Notes: generated by a model not told the origin, from the sequence alone. A stretch of 45,816 nt of DNA from Setaria digitata (GCA_003640385.1 RCAB01000484.1:1-45816); one strand, 5' to 3'; positions 11,775-24,608 are shown, counted from the first letter of the stretch. Made by a program: numbers and translations.

Positions 11775-13091
11775 ATGAATACGAGCAGTCAGTTAGCCGC
11801 TGGGAGCGCGCTTGACTCGTCATCTATTCAGCAATTGAATACAACGAAAGAGGATCTCAAAACCCATTTTATTACACGTGAAGGTGTTTACAGGCAAATG
11901 ACACTTTCCGAATACTCACGGCCGAATCGTGTCGCATTAAATCAGGTTTTTACTAGCTTATATTTAAAAGATTTTGAACAATTTAAACGATGCGGAAATA
12001 CATTTCAGAAATTTGGCTCTGCAAAGTGGATACATCGTTTACAAAATTAAAGCGAAGCCATAGCGCTTTTATGTCCTCAGAAATGAAGGTCTTTTGAAGT
12101 GACTTCGTTATTTTTAAATTTTTCCAATTTCATTAAATGAGACTTTTAAAAGGCGCTAGTGGGTTCTAACAAGGCAATTTAGTAATATTAAGGTTAAAGC
12201 TTATCCCAAAAGAGTTTATAGAAGAAATTAAGTTTAATCAAACATTTTTTTGCTCATCAATGCAAACAGTGGATAATAATGCTATCATCTGGTAAAAGAG
12301 ACAACAGATAGGAGTTATTGTGCTGTGTTTTTCCATTTTATTATTTTTTCATCTCCGAACATTGCGAGCTTTTGTGTCTTTCAATATCCAGTAATGGAGC
12401 ACATTGTGAAAAAGTGCGCTTGTTTTAGGGAAATGTTTTAGAAGAATTTCAAGCATTTCTTTTATCAGGGTGGTAATAATTTGGGTAATGCACCTGTTCG
12501 TGTATCATTTCTCAGTATTCATCCGACGACGTCCACTTCGCAGCAACATCAATCTGTTGGTAATATGATGTTGAATGGTAGCATACCACCATTACACAGT
12601 ATGGCATTGGATACTGGCTTGGAGCGCAATCTCGATGAAGCAGATTCCCTTGCTTATTCCGATCCAGATGTGAATACCAGTAACGATCGAATATGCTTCA
12701 ATGTTGGCCGTGAATTATACGTTTTCGTTTATCGGCACGTTTTAGCGATTTACATTCATTGGTTTTGATTCGTTTAAATTTTATGGAAAATTCTACAGAA
12801 CTTTATACCTTGCCTTAGGTACCGGTAACTTATAGGTTTTTTTTAGCAAGAAAATTGTTGTCGCTCTTTTTTCGATTGATTCATTAAAATATAATAATCG
12901 ATATTCTTGGGAATGTTGAGAATAAATCTAAGTATTTTAGAGGTGTTCAAAGTGCTGTCGATTTGAATAAACCAATTGATAAGCGAGTCTACAAGGGGAC
13001 TTATCCTACATCGCACGATTTCAATCAAGAAACCGCTAGTGCAACTTCATGCAGGTTCTTTCAACATATCATACTTAATTTCATCATTTTC

Positions 13092-13130
<39 letters not shown>

Positions 13131-16100
13131 NTAATTCTTCATATCCAAAACGTTTTCAAAACGGGGTCGATTTTACTTAGAGAGATCGCCGACTGAAAGC
13201 ATGATAATAGCATGGGCGTAAAATGAACACAACACGTAGATTATGTCATTATCATATTTTATTCATTTTCTTTCACCAATGTTTTGAATGTCATATCCAT
13301 TTATGTCTACATTATTAAAAAAAACTGAAAGCGGGAGCAAATTAGGGAAATTCAGAAGGTATTTCATAGCGATGATTCGACTTGCTTAATAAATTTGACA
13401 ACTGCTTCAATAAATTCTTAAGACATTCATCATTGGATTTTGCTCTGCTTTTACTTTGATTTCCTTTCGTCCGGTTTTATCCCATAATTGTGTACTTGTC
13501 AGAGTAAATGGAGGTCACCACTCGTTTTTTGTTTATATGATTGACCGAACGCATGATCGTATGATCTATTTTACTTAACATTTTAACTAATATTTCTAAT
13601 TTCTTAATGCTCTACTTGTCATTTCCTGTTTCACCTATTATAATATGCTATTTTGAGTGATCTGCTCTCCATTTCCACTGCATTTAAATTTGCGCCTTTC
13701 GCATAGACGATGAATGTTCGTTCTAATTACTAGTAATTATTCAGAACTTTGCCGGAGGTGTTTAAAAATTGTCCACAGTGGGTTTAGTTTATTTTCGTTC
13801 ATAGCGAAATTTGTTACTATTCTGTACTTCATTTTATTGTTAATAAGTGACAGGTGCCTGGTACTAGTTTGAAGTACATATTCTTTCCTATAATGTGTTT
13901 TGAAGATTAAATTTAATATTTTCTATTACATAATATTTCATGATCTACTTTGTTCCGTTTCTACTTTCATCCATTGTAGTATGATTCATAAGCTCATAAT
14001 CTTATTTATTCAAAGTAATTTCTATTATTTTTCAGATGCAGTTCGAAATTTCACTGTACCTTTATTAGGTTTAGATATTAATCTTGATATTAAAAGATAG
14101 CCATTAATGTTTGCTTGGGACAGCTTGAAATATTGTTTAGGCCAGTAATGAGAAATGTGTAGATGTTTTGAGTTCCATTTCTGCCCTTCATTTGTGGTGT
14201 AATTATATTTTTAATTGATGCATTAGTACTATCGTCACTTGTTTGATGTTAGTGTTTAGGCAGTTGAAAAAAAAAAAAAAAAAAAGAATGTGATCTGTGT
14301 TTGTGCTTGTAGGTGTTACTGTTAGCCGTTAAATATTTGAGCCTTTGATAGATAATGCCCAGTAATGGCATTTGTTGCGTTTTCTTTGAATGAGTTAATT
14401 CCTCATAGCGGAATTTCCTTGCAATATTTTTGTAGAAGTTGCTTTATCAAAAGTCTCTATAAAAAATAACATTAAAGAAGAGCCTTAATAAAATCCAAGT
14501 GTTAAAAAAGAGAAATTTTTTTGCTGATTTTTCTGTAATGACAATGACAATGAGTGTAATTTATTGAAATAGATTTTAAAGTCACTGTAACTGAATTAGT
14601 CGTGCTACCATTTTTCACTGTAGGAAATTGAAAGTTTAGCTGTTTTCTGCTCCCTTAACTGTGCGGGAAAAACGATTCTTGTTGAAATTTTCAGTATTGA
14701 AGTTGATTTATAAGATAGAAATATAAAATATGCATTCTCAATATAACGCTCTTAACTCATCAGATCGTATTAGATCGCAGCTATTGTTTGTTACCAGTAA
14801 AACTTATTTTTCGCTATAATTTTGCCAAGTAATTTAATTTTCTTTTCATTAGAAGGTCAGTCAAATAAGATGAAACACTGCTAGAAAAAAGTGTTAATAA
14901 TGGATAATTTTTAGCTTAATAATTGGTTTCTCCGCTGGGCAGATTCAGCTCATTGATCCGTTTCGAAAGGATTTACAAATTAGTCGACTATACAATGAAG
15001 ACAGACTAATTGACAAAACTGCAGTAACTTGTTTAAAATGGATTCCTGGTGAGTTATCTGTGAAAATAATTTTTGTGTTTTTCAGACTGAAATCCAAAAA
15101 GGCGGAATTTTTGGTCCGTTCTCTCTTTTGGTTTCTGACACACATTTTGGAACTAAAATGGTAAATTGTAAACTGCATGTTTTCGTTTCACTTTTACGCG
15201 TTCAAAAACTACTTTAGGTCAGCAGCAGTGTTTTCTGGCATCTCATACCAGTGGTAATGCTTACCTGTACAATGAGAACTTACCTTGCAACCCGTCACCT
15301 CCTATTTATCAAACCTTCAAGCAGGTAATTTTTGAAGCTTTTATGAACTGAAGCAAAATGAAAAAGAGGATTAAATTCAGAGTAAAACTAAATTATTATG
15401 AAATGTCAATTTTAGGGTGATGGGTACACAATTTATACGTGTAAAACTAAAACGTCAAGGAATCCGGTTTACCGCTGGGCTGTTGGGAGTGGCACACTTC
15501 ACGAATTTGCATTCTCACCCAGTGACGATACGAAATTACTGGCTACAGTTAGTCAGGTAAGTACTCAGTAGAGAGTTCGAAATATTTTTCCAGTTGTTAT
15601 TCTTATACCTTGTGTCAGTTTTATTTAACGATTTTTTCACCTCCAAACTTTAGAATGGGGTTAATTAATCTAAAGTTTCTCCATCTAAATTCAATATTCC
15701 GGATTAGCTTTAAATGAAATTTCGAAGCGCCAATTATGTTTTGTCATGATTAAGTATTGCCTCATAGGGAGAATAAGCGTCCCGTTAGTTATTTTCTCTA
15801 GATCCAGATGTATTAATATTGCTAGGTTCCCCATAAGATAGTGATTTTCATATGAGATATCCTTTCATGCTTATTCTCACTGATGAAAGCATATTATCTA
15901 AAACATCTGCTTATGGGAATGGAAGGAGTTCTAGCGGTGTCATTTTGCAGTTCTTTATTTTCTGCATCTTTCATAAATCCTTGAAGCTATAAATGTGACA
16001 TTTACAGTTGGCCATATTAGTTTTATTAACTTTATTTTTGATCATGTTCAGGATGGTTTTTTGCGAATTTTCAATTATCATGCAATGGAATTACTGGCAT

Positions 16101-19100
16101 ATATGAAATCCTATTTCGGTGGATTACTTTGCTTGGCATGGAGTCCTGATTCGCGGTATATTGTTACTGGTGGTGAAGATGACCTTATCACTGTTTATTC
16201 TGTTCTGGAGAAGCGTGTAGTTTGCCGTGGGCAAGGCCACAGAAGCTGGATTTCAAAAGTAAGTTCCTCATTTTTTACATCGGCCATAGATGCTTGAAGC
16301 TATAAATATGTAGTTTCAACTAGATATAATTTTATTACCAAAACCCGCTATTCCTAACTAACAGAAATTGAAAACCAACATTTCTAGAAGACTGAAACAT
16401 TCATGTTCTTGTTTAAATTCTTCGTTACTTCAAATAGAAGTTTTCGTCCCTTCTTTTGGTGAAAGAACTGCGACTCATTGTACTGATGAGTTTTTGAAGG
16501 AGAAAAGAGAGTTGCTTTAGATATATAGGCAATTAAATTATTTTGATTTATATGCTTCTATACAATGCGCTTATTTTAGGTAGCCTTCGATCCTTACACG
16601 CCATGTGTAACAGATACTGTTTGTCACTCAGGTATTCCAATAGATCTTGGATCTGACGAAGATTTACAGCCATCAAGTTTAAACAGCAGTGATGTGCTAT
16701 TTAGAAGTTTATTTTTCTTTTGAGTTTTTATTTGTGAAATTATATTGAACCTAATAATTTGATCTTAATGTGATTGGATTAGGTGGAGTATTTTGTGCTG
16801 TAAACTTCTGAAAAATTCTTCTGTTAATGCCATGAGTGGAATTACAGATGACCTTATTTCTTCTGGATGAGTAGTTCTGCACTTAATACTTTTCACACAG
16901 TCTTAATTGTTGAGGTAGTTTTCTTTTTGTGTCATTATGTAGTAGTATTTTATCCCTTATGCCCTGCAACAGTACCTATTTTCCCAACAGTACCTATTCA
17001 TGCCGCTAGTTCTGTACTGTTAAATAGGATTTTATGGTTTTAATATGGGCAGAGAACACAACAGTTTATTTCAAAAAATGCCTCACTTGTAGACAGTCAT
17101 TAGCGCTATTTATGCCTTGCTTTATTTTAACAGGCTCTGCTGCACAGTCAGTTAATCATATATTTATCAATAACGTACAGTTCAATGGTCCATCATCGCT
17201 TGGTGATCTACAGGTTACTCCAGTCACCGTTCCGTTATCGTCGTTGAAAAGCTCCAGTATGTTGTGTCAATGTTTTTGTTACTGCTTGGTTAAGAAGCCA
17301 ATTTTTATACATGTTTTTCTAATTTTTTTGAGTAGGGCAAAAAGATTCTTGCTATAAGTTCGCAAAAGATAGTGCTGATTAGACAGTGATGGCGATAAAG
17401 ATAATAAAAGAATATTCTTAGGAGCAGCAATTCCTTTTCTTTCATTGATTTGCTTTAACTGCAAGAAATCAGCTTGTTAAAATTTGTTGGCTTTAGCAGG
17501 TGAAGTTGCTCAACTGAAAAATTTTCTTTCTTTTATTTTTGCTATTATTCTATCTCAAGTTTAGTGACATGTTTTGATTAAGTTTGGTAATTAATTGCGA
17601 ACACTTTTTCGATATGTAACAGTGTTAGATATAAAAGTAGGAATATTTTAGATGGTGATTCAGTGCCTAGTGTTGGAGTTGGAATGCAGGCAAACATGCC
17701 GACACGATCACGTAAAGATTCGTTTTCTGTTTGTACTGCTGCTCACGCCAATTTAGGTGTTACTTATAGGTAAATTTCATTTATAATAGTTGCTTTTTCA
17801 TTTCGGACATGATACTTGAGACAGTTCTGTCCTATTTCGTTTCATTTTCGATTGATTGAAGGTTTGCGGTTTGGTTAAGCTGTACTTTCTTATTTCCATT
17901 ACTCAGAATTCAAAGGTAAATGAATGAACTTTAGTGTGTTATTCCGCATTGTATGTGTTTTAGTTCATATATCTCTGGTGTTTTTTCCAGAATCGGTTCG
18001 GTAGGCCATGATACACAGTTATGTTTATGGGATCTAACAGAAAGTGTATTAAGACAAACAGCACCTGTTCAAAAACATCGCACATCAACCGTAATTTCTA
18101 TTGGAACTGATCAGGTCTCTTTTTCCTTTTCAATCTTAAGTGTCCCTCTTTTTGTTCCTTATTTTAATATAGATAAAGGCATTTTAGTAATTTTTTTGAC
18201 TTAATTTAATAGTTTTCATACATGTAGAATATGGGAGTATGTACAACCTTGGAATTAAAATCGACAGGTGGTGATGTTAGAGAACGACCACATGGCAAAG
18301 AAAAAAGGCATAAACGTGGCTTTAGCTTTGCTGCGAAATTAACTGGTAGCTCGCATGATAGGTATGTTATTATTCTTGTTAGAAAGAAGGAGGCTTAATA
18401 AATGATGACTTGTTTATTATTATTATTTTTTTTTTTTTTGAACATAAATCCTTTTTTAGGTGGAATAAAAATCATTCATCTGTTGCAACTAACGAAAAGG
18501 AAAAAGAAAATTCAGCGAAATTCTTGGGAACACCAGTATGTCCACGGATGGAAGAAGTGACAGTGATCGAGCCACTGATATGCAAAAAAATCGCACATGA
18601 ACGATTGACAGGATTAATATTTCGTGAAGATTGCGTCGTAACTGCATGTCAGGAAGGTTTCATATTAACATGGGCTCGACCTGGCAAGGTTCATAAAATA
18701 CTCTTTTGATATAAAAACTGTTAATTTGTATACATATTTAAAGAAGAAACTGACATGTAACAATTTTTCCCAAAAAAAATCATTTACGACCAAGTATTCT
18801 TTTCTTGGTCGTGCAGTCTGTATATTTATCTCCATATATGTTAAACTTTTTGATGATACATTTATAAAATATACACGAGGTGCAATCAATATATAAATTA
18901 GGTTTAATGCAGATAAGGGAGGTAAGCTAACCTGTTTCTTGGATAATTAAGTAAAAATAAAATGATGTGACAAATTCTGTCTTGTTGTAAAGAGAAAGAA
19001 AATTGTGTTAATTAATGTTTGAGAAAAATTAAATTTTAGGCCATGATTCAACAGCATACGATGAATTCACCAGCACCAGTAAATCTCAGTGGAACTGTAG

Positions 19101-19105
19101 TTTGA
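11775..19105 (+). CDS. wdr-20: WDR-20: WD40 activator subunit of USP12/USP46 deubiquitinases
   Basis: Fourteen exons: 11775-11945, 12469-12734, 12941-13054, 14915-15048, 15218-15324, 15416-15556, 16052-16258, 16580-16688, 17134-17256, 17652-17769, 17991-18114, 18228-18361, 18460-18688, 19040-19105. All phases close, giving 680 aa (human WDR20 is 569). Matches to WDR20 run throughout: EYSRPNRV, FNVGREL, NKPIDKRVYKGTYPT, IGFSAGQIQLIDP, MKSYFGGLLCLAWSPDSRY, VTGGEDDLITV, RIGSVGHDTQLCLWDL, and LGTPVCPRMEEV to ICKKIAHERLTGLIF near the C-terminus. WDR20 folds as a beta-propeller that stimulates USP12/USP46 with WDR48; in C. elegans this complex controls GLR-1 receptor turnover. Extra length comes from a Ser/Thr/Asn-rich insert at residues ~72-128 and a long Ser-rich linker between the SDED motif and the penultimate blade. 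Intron 2 appears to use a GC donor. Confidence 0.92.
13055..14914 (+). other. wdr-20 intron 3 (1.86 kb), no internal gene seen
   Basis: This intron runs from the donor after TSC(AG) to the acceptor before LIIGFSAG; the AG/C split codon gives Ser. It contains a TA microsatellite interrupted by an N (13094-13131) and a poly(A) run near 14268-14285. A small open frame at 14035-14100 follows a TTTTTCAG and reads DAVRNFTVPLLGLDINLDIKR then stop. It does not match WDR20 and would truncate the protein. Confidence 0.7.
13094..13131. repeat. (TA)n microsatellite ending in an ambiguous base
   Basis: Alternating TA runs directly into the N at 13131, so the true repeat length is not resolved. Confidence 0.9.
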
Positions 19106-21266
19106 AATTAGCATATCTAGTCTTCCGAAAGCGGGTTTTGTAGAGATTTGGCGTGTTTTCATTTTCTATTATTAAATGATTAGCCGATATGTATTATAAT
19201 TTTTCAGTGATATTCCAATAGTGTGTTTTAAACTGTACAAGAAGACTTTGATGATGTCATTTGCGCAGAATTCTTCCTCTTGGTATTATATTATGCTTGT
19301 CTGTGCTGTCTTTTCTCTTTTTTTTTTTTTCTCAAAGTGCCAAGACTTCAGCCTTTTGTTATTTCATTCGGAAGTTTATTTTTTATCATCATAAATTCAA
19401 AATCTCATTATGTTTCCAGTTTGTTTTTCTCATTTTCACTATTAAGTAATTGAGGGACGAATGGTGTAATGGATCTTTTTCGTTTTCATTTTTTTTTTTT
19501 ATGCTGGCATTGATGTTCAAAAGGAATTTCTGGTTTTTACTTGTGCTTGGTGAAAATATATATATATATATAATAAATATAATGTGGAATTCTATCTTGT
19601 TGTAATCTGATATACTTTCAGGATAAAGAAAGTATTTCAAGCAAGTTTATCGCTGTGAAATTGCCTCTCATGCTCATTCTTGTCTTTTTTTGTATTTATC
19701 GTTGTTATTTCATGACGATTTTAAAACAATTTCAATTATGTTGAAAAATGATTTTATTGAAGATAGAAGTGTCACTCTTCTTATTGCTGGAACTTTTGCA
19801 TGTTTACTTTTGTCTTCCGTCTTCCTTTTCAGATGTTTTGTTAGCAAAAACTGCACTTTATTTCGGAAATTCTCCCAAATTGTTCCAAGTTAATACGCAA
19901 AAATGTTAAGGCACGGGTTAATTGTTTAATTAGAAAACATACTGCAAAATGCAGTGTGAAATGGAAGATGTGAATCATTGCTGCCGTAAAGACATGAAAG
20001 ATGAGCAAAATGTGTGTATTACATTAGCTATTTTTAACACTGTATTTTAAAAAAAAAAGGAAAAAAAACTCACTCTCTAACTAAATATTTCCTAATAAAT
20101 GTAAATCTTCCCGGTAGATTAATGTAATTTAATTCCGGTTTGTAGTTAACTTTTACGGCTTGATCATTTTCATTTTCTTTTTTTACATGTAGTGTTACTT
20201 TTACCTGTTTTCTTTTTGTTTTTTTTTTTTTTGTATGCTACTACTAAAATCGCTTGAAAATGGTACAGAGGTGTAGTTTTTTGGCTAACAATAATCATCC
20301 CTTATAATTTATGGTAATTTTTTTAATTTCAAAAGACACACTACCTACATAAATTCAACAATATGTGTAGTTTCCTTGATACCGATTGGTATAGCTGCAC
20401 CTTAATATGTATCATTAATTTTTGTGCGAAAATGTGTTAAGTTATATGAAAAAGCTTGATAAATAGCATTTAGTTTATTTATATTTTATCGCATAGAATT
20501 AAATAAATAATCTGCATCCAAAAAAAAAAAATTCACAGTTCCAAGGAATTGGACATGAGCATTGAATATCTTTTCCTTACCCTTACGAAAATTTTTTGCT
20601 CTTTGATAGATGCAGTGCCTAGATATCTATCTACCTTACATATTATATCATCAGCAGGAATTAAGCTTATAAGGTTTGCAACGATGTGGTCAACTATCTT
20701 TTAAATTCGTAGCATTTTTCCAACTAACAGTACAGCGGATAAGCTTCCTCCCTACAAATAATCTAGCACCGTTTATATGCGCTTCGCTATGTATGCAGTC
20801 GTGCTACCGTCATATGGTGGTATAAGACAACTGCACCATTCACTACTTTGATCTTTTCGTAATTCTTTTGGATTTTGACAATACCTTTTCTTTTCCCTCT
20901 TTTTTTTTTTTTCTTTCTAATTGAGGAAATAATGATTACAGTAATTTTTCATCTTTATCTGAACAGAAGCATACAGTAATAATGTGCACAGGTAATAATA
21001 GATGAACAGCTGAACAACAGATAAGAATAAATGTTTTAACAAATGCAGTGCAGAGAATAGTCTATTTGGGACAGAATTAGATTACTGTAATAATAAAAAC
21101 TGGTTTGATTTAGATGGAGACAACTTTTCCAATTTATGTCAACAATTTCAGTCAGCAAAATCCTTAAACAGTTCAAATTTTAATCTATCCATAGTAAATG
21201 TATTAGTGCAAAGAGAATAATTTTTTCGCTTCAAATCCACTCAGTGGTAAGATGTACATAAATCAT
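19106..21266. other. Convergent intergenic region: 3'UTRs of wdr-20 and spat-1
   Basis: wdr-20 (plus) and spat-1 (minus) end facing each other here. Candidate poly(A) signals for wdr-20 are AATAAA at 19572-19577 and 20094-20099. For spat-1 they are ATTAAA (complement of 21179-21184, about 85 bases after the stop) and AATAAA (complement of 20474-20479). The open frames present are T-rich low-complexity reading. No coding similarity was seen. Confidence 0.6.
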
Positions 21267-24200
21267 TTAACTTTTAATAGGTGAAATGTCTGGAGAAATT
21301 AAACGACTCCTGATTCCAGCTTCATCATTCGAATCAGTCAAACCATGCAATGAAACTCTCCTTGCTGGCATCATCTCTTCAGTCTACAACAAAAGATGAC
21401 TTGGAGAAAGGAGAAAAAAACTTCTACATTTAATCGAACATCTAGAAAGATGTAAACTTTATTTTCATACTAGTCATATAGAAGAAAAATTATTCCTAAT
21501 AGCCTAGTAAAAAATGAAAATGAGAATGTTAACTGAGTCTTGTTTTTGATTAAAAATGATTATATTGATTTATGAAACATCAAGGACACAATTTAATAAG
21601 CATACCGAGTGGTACCACGGAGGACGTCCATCACTGAATGCTGCACATTCATCGCAGTTGTCATCACTTTCAATTTCGGTATTTGTTTGGGATGACATTG
21701 CATCGATGAAAAGTTTACGGCGTAATGTGTTCAGTGATAAATTTGCTTCGAAAATGGCTACTTCGCCTTCCTCATACTGGAAATAGTTACCTGAAGACAA
21801 CGTAAAATATCACATCAAGTTACATTCAATGCATTAATCAATTCAAGTATGCAAATATTAATACAAATATTAAATATTAAGATATTACCAAAATTTAGAT
21901 AAACTACATATGGAATATGATGTTTCAGTCTTCTACATGAAGCGAAATACAGACACAGTATCTAACATTTCTTGGTCCTCCAAACATAACTAAATAATAA
22001 GACTCATTAATAGCTATATGAATCTCTAGTCTTTCCTTCAGATACTCTCAGCTTTATTTCCTGCTAAAAACACAGAAAGAAATTACTTTCACTATTTCTT
22101 TATTATTAATACCTTCATTACTTCATACCAAGCATACTCAAAAATTTGAAATAAATTGCACCAGAAGATATTTAAAAAAAATGTTGCTGTTTATTTAGAA
22201 AATATTATAATATACAAACCTAGAAGTCCTATTAGATCAAGGTTCGGTGGGAATGTAAACATAGTTTGTACTTCAATAGATCGTTGTGATTCAGCAGACT
22301 GATCTATAGTTGGAAGTGTTAGCGGAGATTCTTGCAACTGCAATGGCTATTATCAAGAAAGGAAAAATTCGAAAAAATTAATAACAGATTTTGAGCAGAA
22401 AGTTTTTGATCCTACATTTCAACAAGATAATGAAAATAAAATAACTGCACGAGCTGACAATTCTAATTTTCAACTTCCATATTTTGTATCACACAAGAAT
22501 GAATTCAACGCACCAAAGTTCGTCTAGCCATCACTATACTTGGGCTACCAGTCTGATCAGAATTAGATGGTCCTTTAACCTGAAGCAAGGATTTAACAAG
22601 CAAATATTAATGTAAAGATTGACCAAATTTATCAACAAATATTCATCTTTTCTTTCTAAAATGACATTAAGTGTGAAGATTTATATTTACTTACTTTTTA
22701 ATTTCTTGAAAAAAAAAGTTCTTTTCAGATCAAAAATTATACACTTTTGCATAGCAATAAAAGTGGAATACAAAAAATGGATACGTTATATGGACGAAAT
22801 TATTATACATGGAGAAAACGTACAAATTGGGGAGATGGCAATACATATTTTTGAGATGCCCAAAATTTCTCAATAGCATTATGAATTTGGGCTTCCTGGA
22901 CTGGATCGCTGAAAAGTTGCTGAATTGTTTATCGGTAAAAAAAGGTGAAACTGTTTTAAAAAGAGATCGGAACTAACGGGGTTTGACACACTGATTCCGT
23001 TTCATCAATTTTAACTGGATGAAAATCCGCCATTTGTCCAATCGACCAACGAAATGATTTCTCTGGAGTTGACAATTCCTTACTTTTCTGAAAAAAAAAA
23101 AGACAAATTTGACATTAATTGACAACACAACTTCCGAAACGAAAAGGTTATTTTTGGAAGTCAGGAAACCCGAATCATTTCCTATTTTCACCGAAACTTG
23201 AAGTAATAACTACACAAATAAAATAAAATTTACTTTGGAGTTATCAAAAAGACTTGGACTATAAGTAGTCGTGGAGAGGCTTCCCATAATATCACTGTCG
23301 AATGGATTTGTTATGTGCGAACGTGCAGTGATATTACTCCTTAACAACAATTAACACATTAATTTGTTTAAAATTTAAAAGAATTTTGAAAATTCTATAA
23401 AGATGCAACTAAAGTAAAACCTCACCAGACAAAATAAATTTCGAACTAACTTCGGATGGATTGATGTATCATGAAGAATTTTTGATCCCATATTTCCCTT
23501 ATCACCTTCAGCAGATTTTGAACTAGATCCAATAAATGATGAAGATGTCTTCTCTTCGATTTTTATTTTTTTAACCTGCAAATCGTTCCATTCTAATGTT
23601 ACCTGTTTTATATAAAATTCTCTTTTTTGCTAAATATACATATATTTGTATCAACTATGAGTAGATGAATAATAGAATTTCAAATCCTCTTGGGCTTCAT
23701 TTCAAACTCTAGTAGGAAACACCATATTCTCTTACGCTTAATTAGATGAATGTCAACTGAAAAAAATATTCCCAACATAGGAATACTTTGCTTTTGTTTT
23801 GTAGCCACAGCACAGGTTAATAGAATTAACTGACCAATGAAGAACGATATTCAATACACACCCAATTTAACCAAAATAATTAAACATGCATTTTAAAAAT
23901 CAAAAAAAAAAGCTTTTTTAGCTTTTTCCTTTTCTTTTAGGATTAAAAAATTATTTATTGCAGAATCTTCAAGCATGTCAGTTTAGGAAAAAAAAAACAA
24001 CTGAAATAGAAAGAAGAAGCTAAACCTTTGTATTAGAATCTTGTAATCTTAGGCTTTCCTCCGTATTATGAAAATGTTGCACTGCGAATGAACTGCTACT
24101 GGAATCCATAAACTGCATTCGATCTTTTGGAATTGGCGATAGTTTTAATGCTACAAATGAAAATTCTACTCTTAAATTCTGCAAGAAACCACTGAAAGGA

Positions 24201-24537
24201 AAAAAATTTTTATTGCAGTTAAAAAAAAAAGACTTCGTCTAAAAGAAAGAAATGACACTACAAACTGAAATTGTAAATTCAAAATCAAAATGATATCAAT
24301 TGTAAGAAATAATCAAATTTTTTTTCGATTTACTTCGTTTTCTTTTTTTTTTTTTTTTTCCAGATTTTAAAAGAGTGTGAAAACGAAAGAAAAAGTAGAC
24401 TAAAAGAGACAACCATGTTGTTCCGCACTTTCACTGCCTTCCAGAATACTTAGCCGTTCATCTGGTCCCAGTACTGTGCTATTAAATTTTGGCTTGCTAT
24501 ATAATACGTCTATATCGGAATCACTTGTTACATTCAT
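21267..24537 (-). CDS. spat-1: SPAT-1 / Bora orthologue: Polo-like kinase 1 activator
   Basis: Ten exons in order on the minus strand: 24537-24414, 24150-24026, 23602-23421, 23336-23234, 23087-22978, 22908-22824, 22579-22514, 22337-22220, 21790-21606, 21383-21267 (TAA). Phases close throughout, giving 404 aa. Bora hallmarks are ITNPFD (residues 152-157), FRWSIGQMADFHPVKID (190-206; vertebrate Bora has FRWSIDQLA..NPVEID), AIEKFW..KYVLPSPQF (226-243), and a C-terminal SPDISPI. Bora/SPAT-1 is intrinsically disordered; once phosphorylated by CDK-cyclin it lets Aurora A (AIR-1) phosphorylate the PLK-1 T-loop, driving mitotic entry. Consistent with that there are many SP/TP sites, an S-T-P polo-box-type site (184-186), and a classic cyclin-docking RRKLF (328-332). 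The exon 4 acceptor (GAG) is weak but is the only one that keeps frame. The first 100 residues are not recognisable. Confidence 0.85.
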
Positions 24538-24562
24538 TGTTGTTGTTAACGGTTTCGTACTG

Positions 24563-24608
<46 letters not shown>

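Noticed and set aside
14035..14100. Exon-like segment after TTTTTCAG in wdr-20 intron 3
   Set aside because: It reads DAVRNFTVPLLGLDINLDIKR then stop. It does not match WDR20, whereas direct splicing 13054 to 14915 restores the conserved sequence in phase.
21556..21786. Plus-strand open frame opposite spat-1 exon 9
   Set aside because: It is the antisense shadow of the conserved Bora exon, whose phase fits both neighbours.
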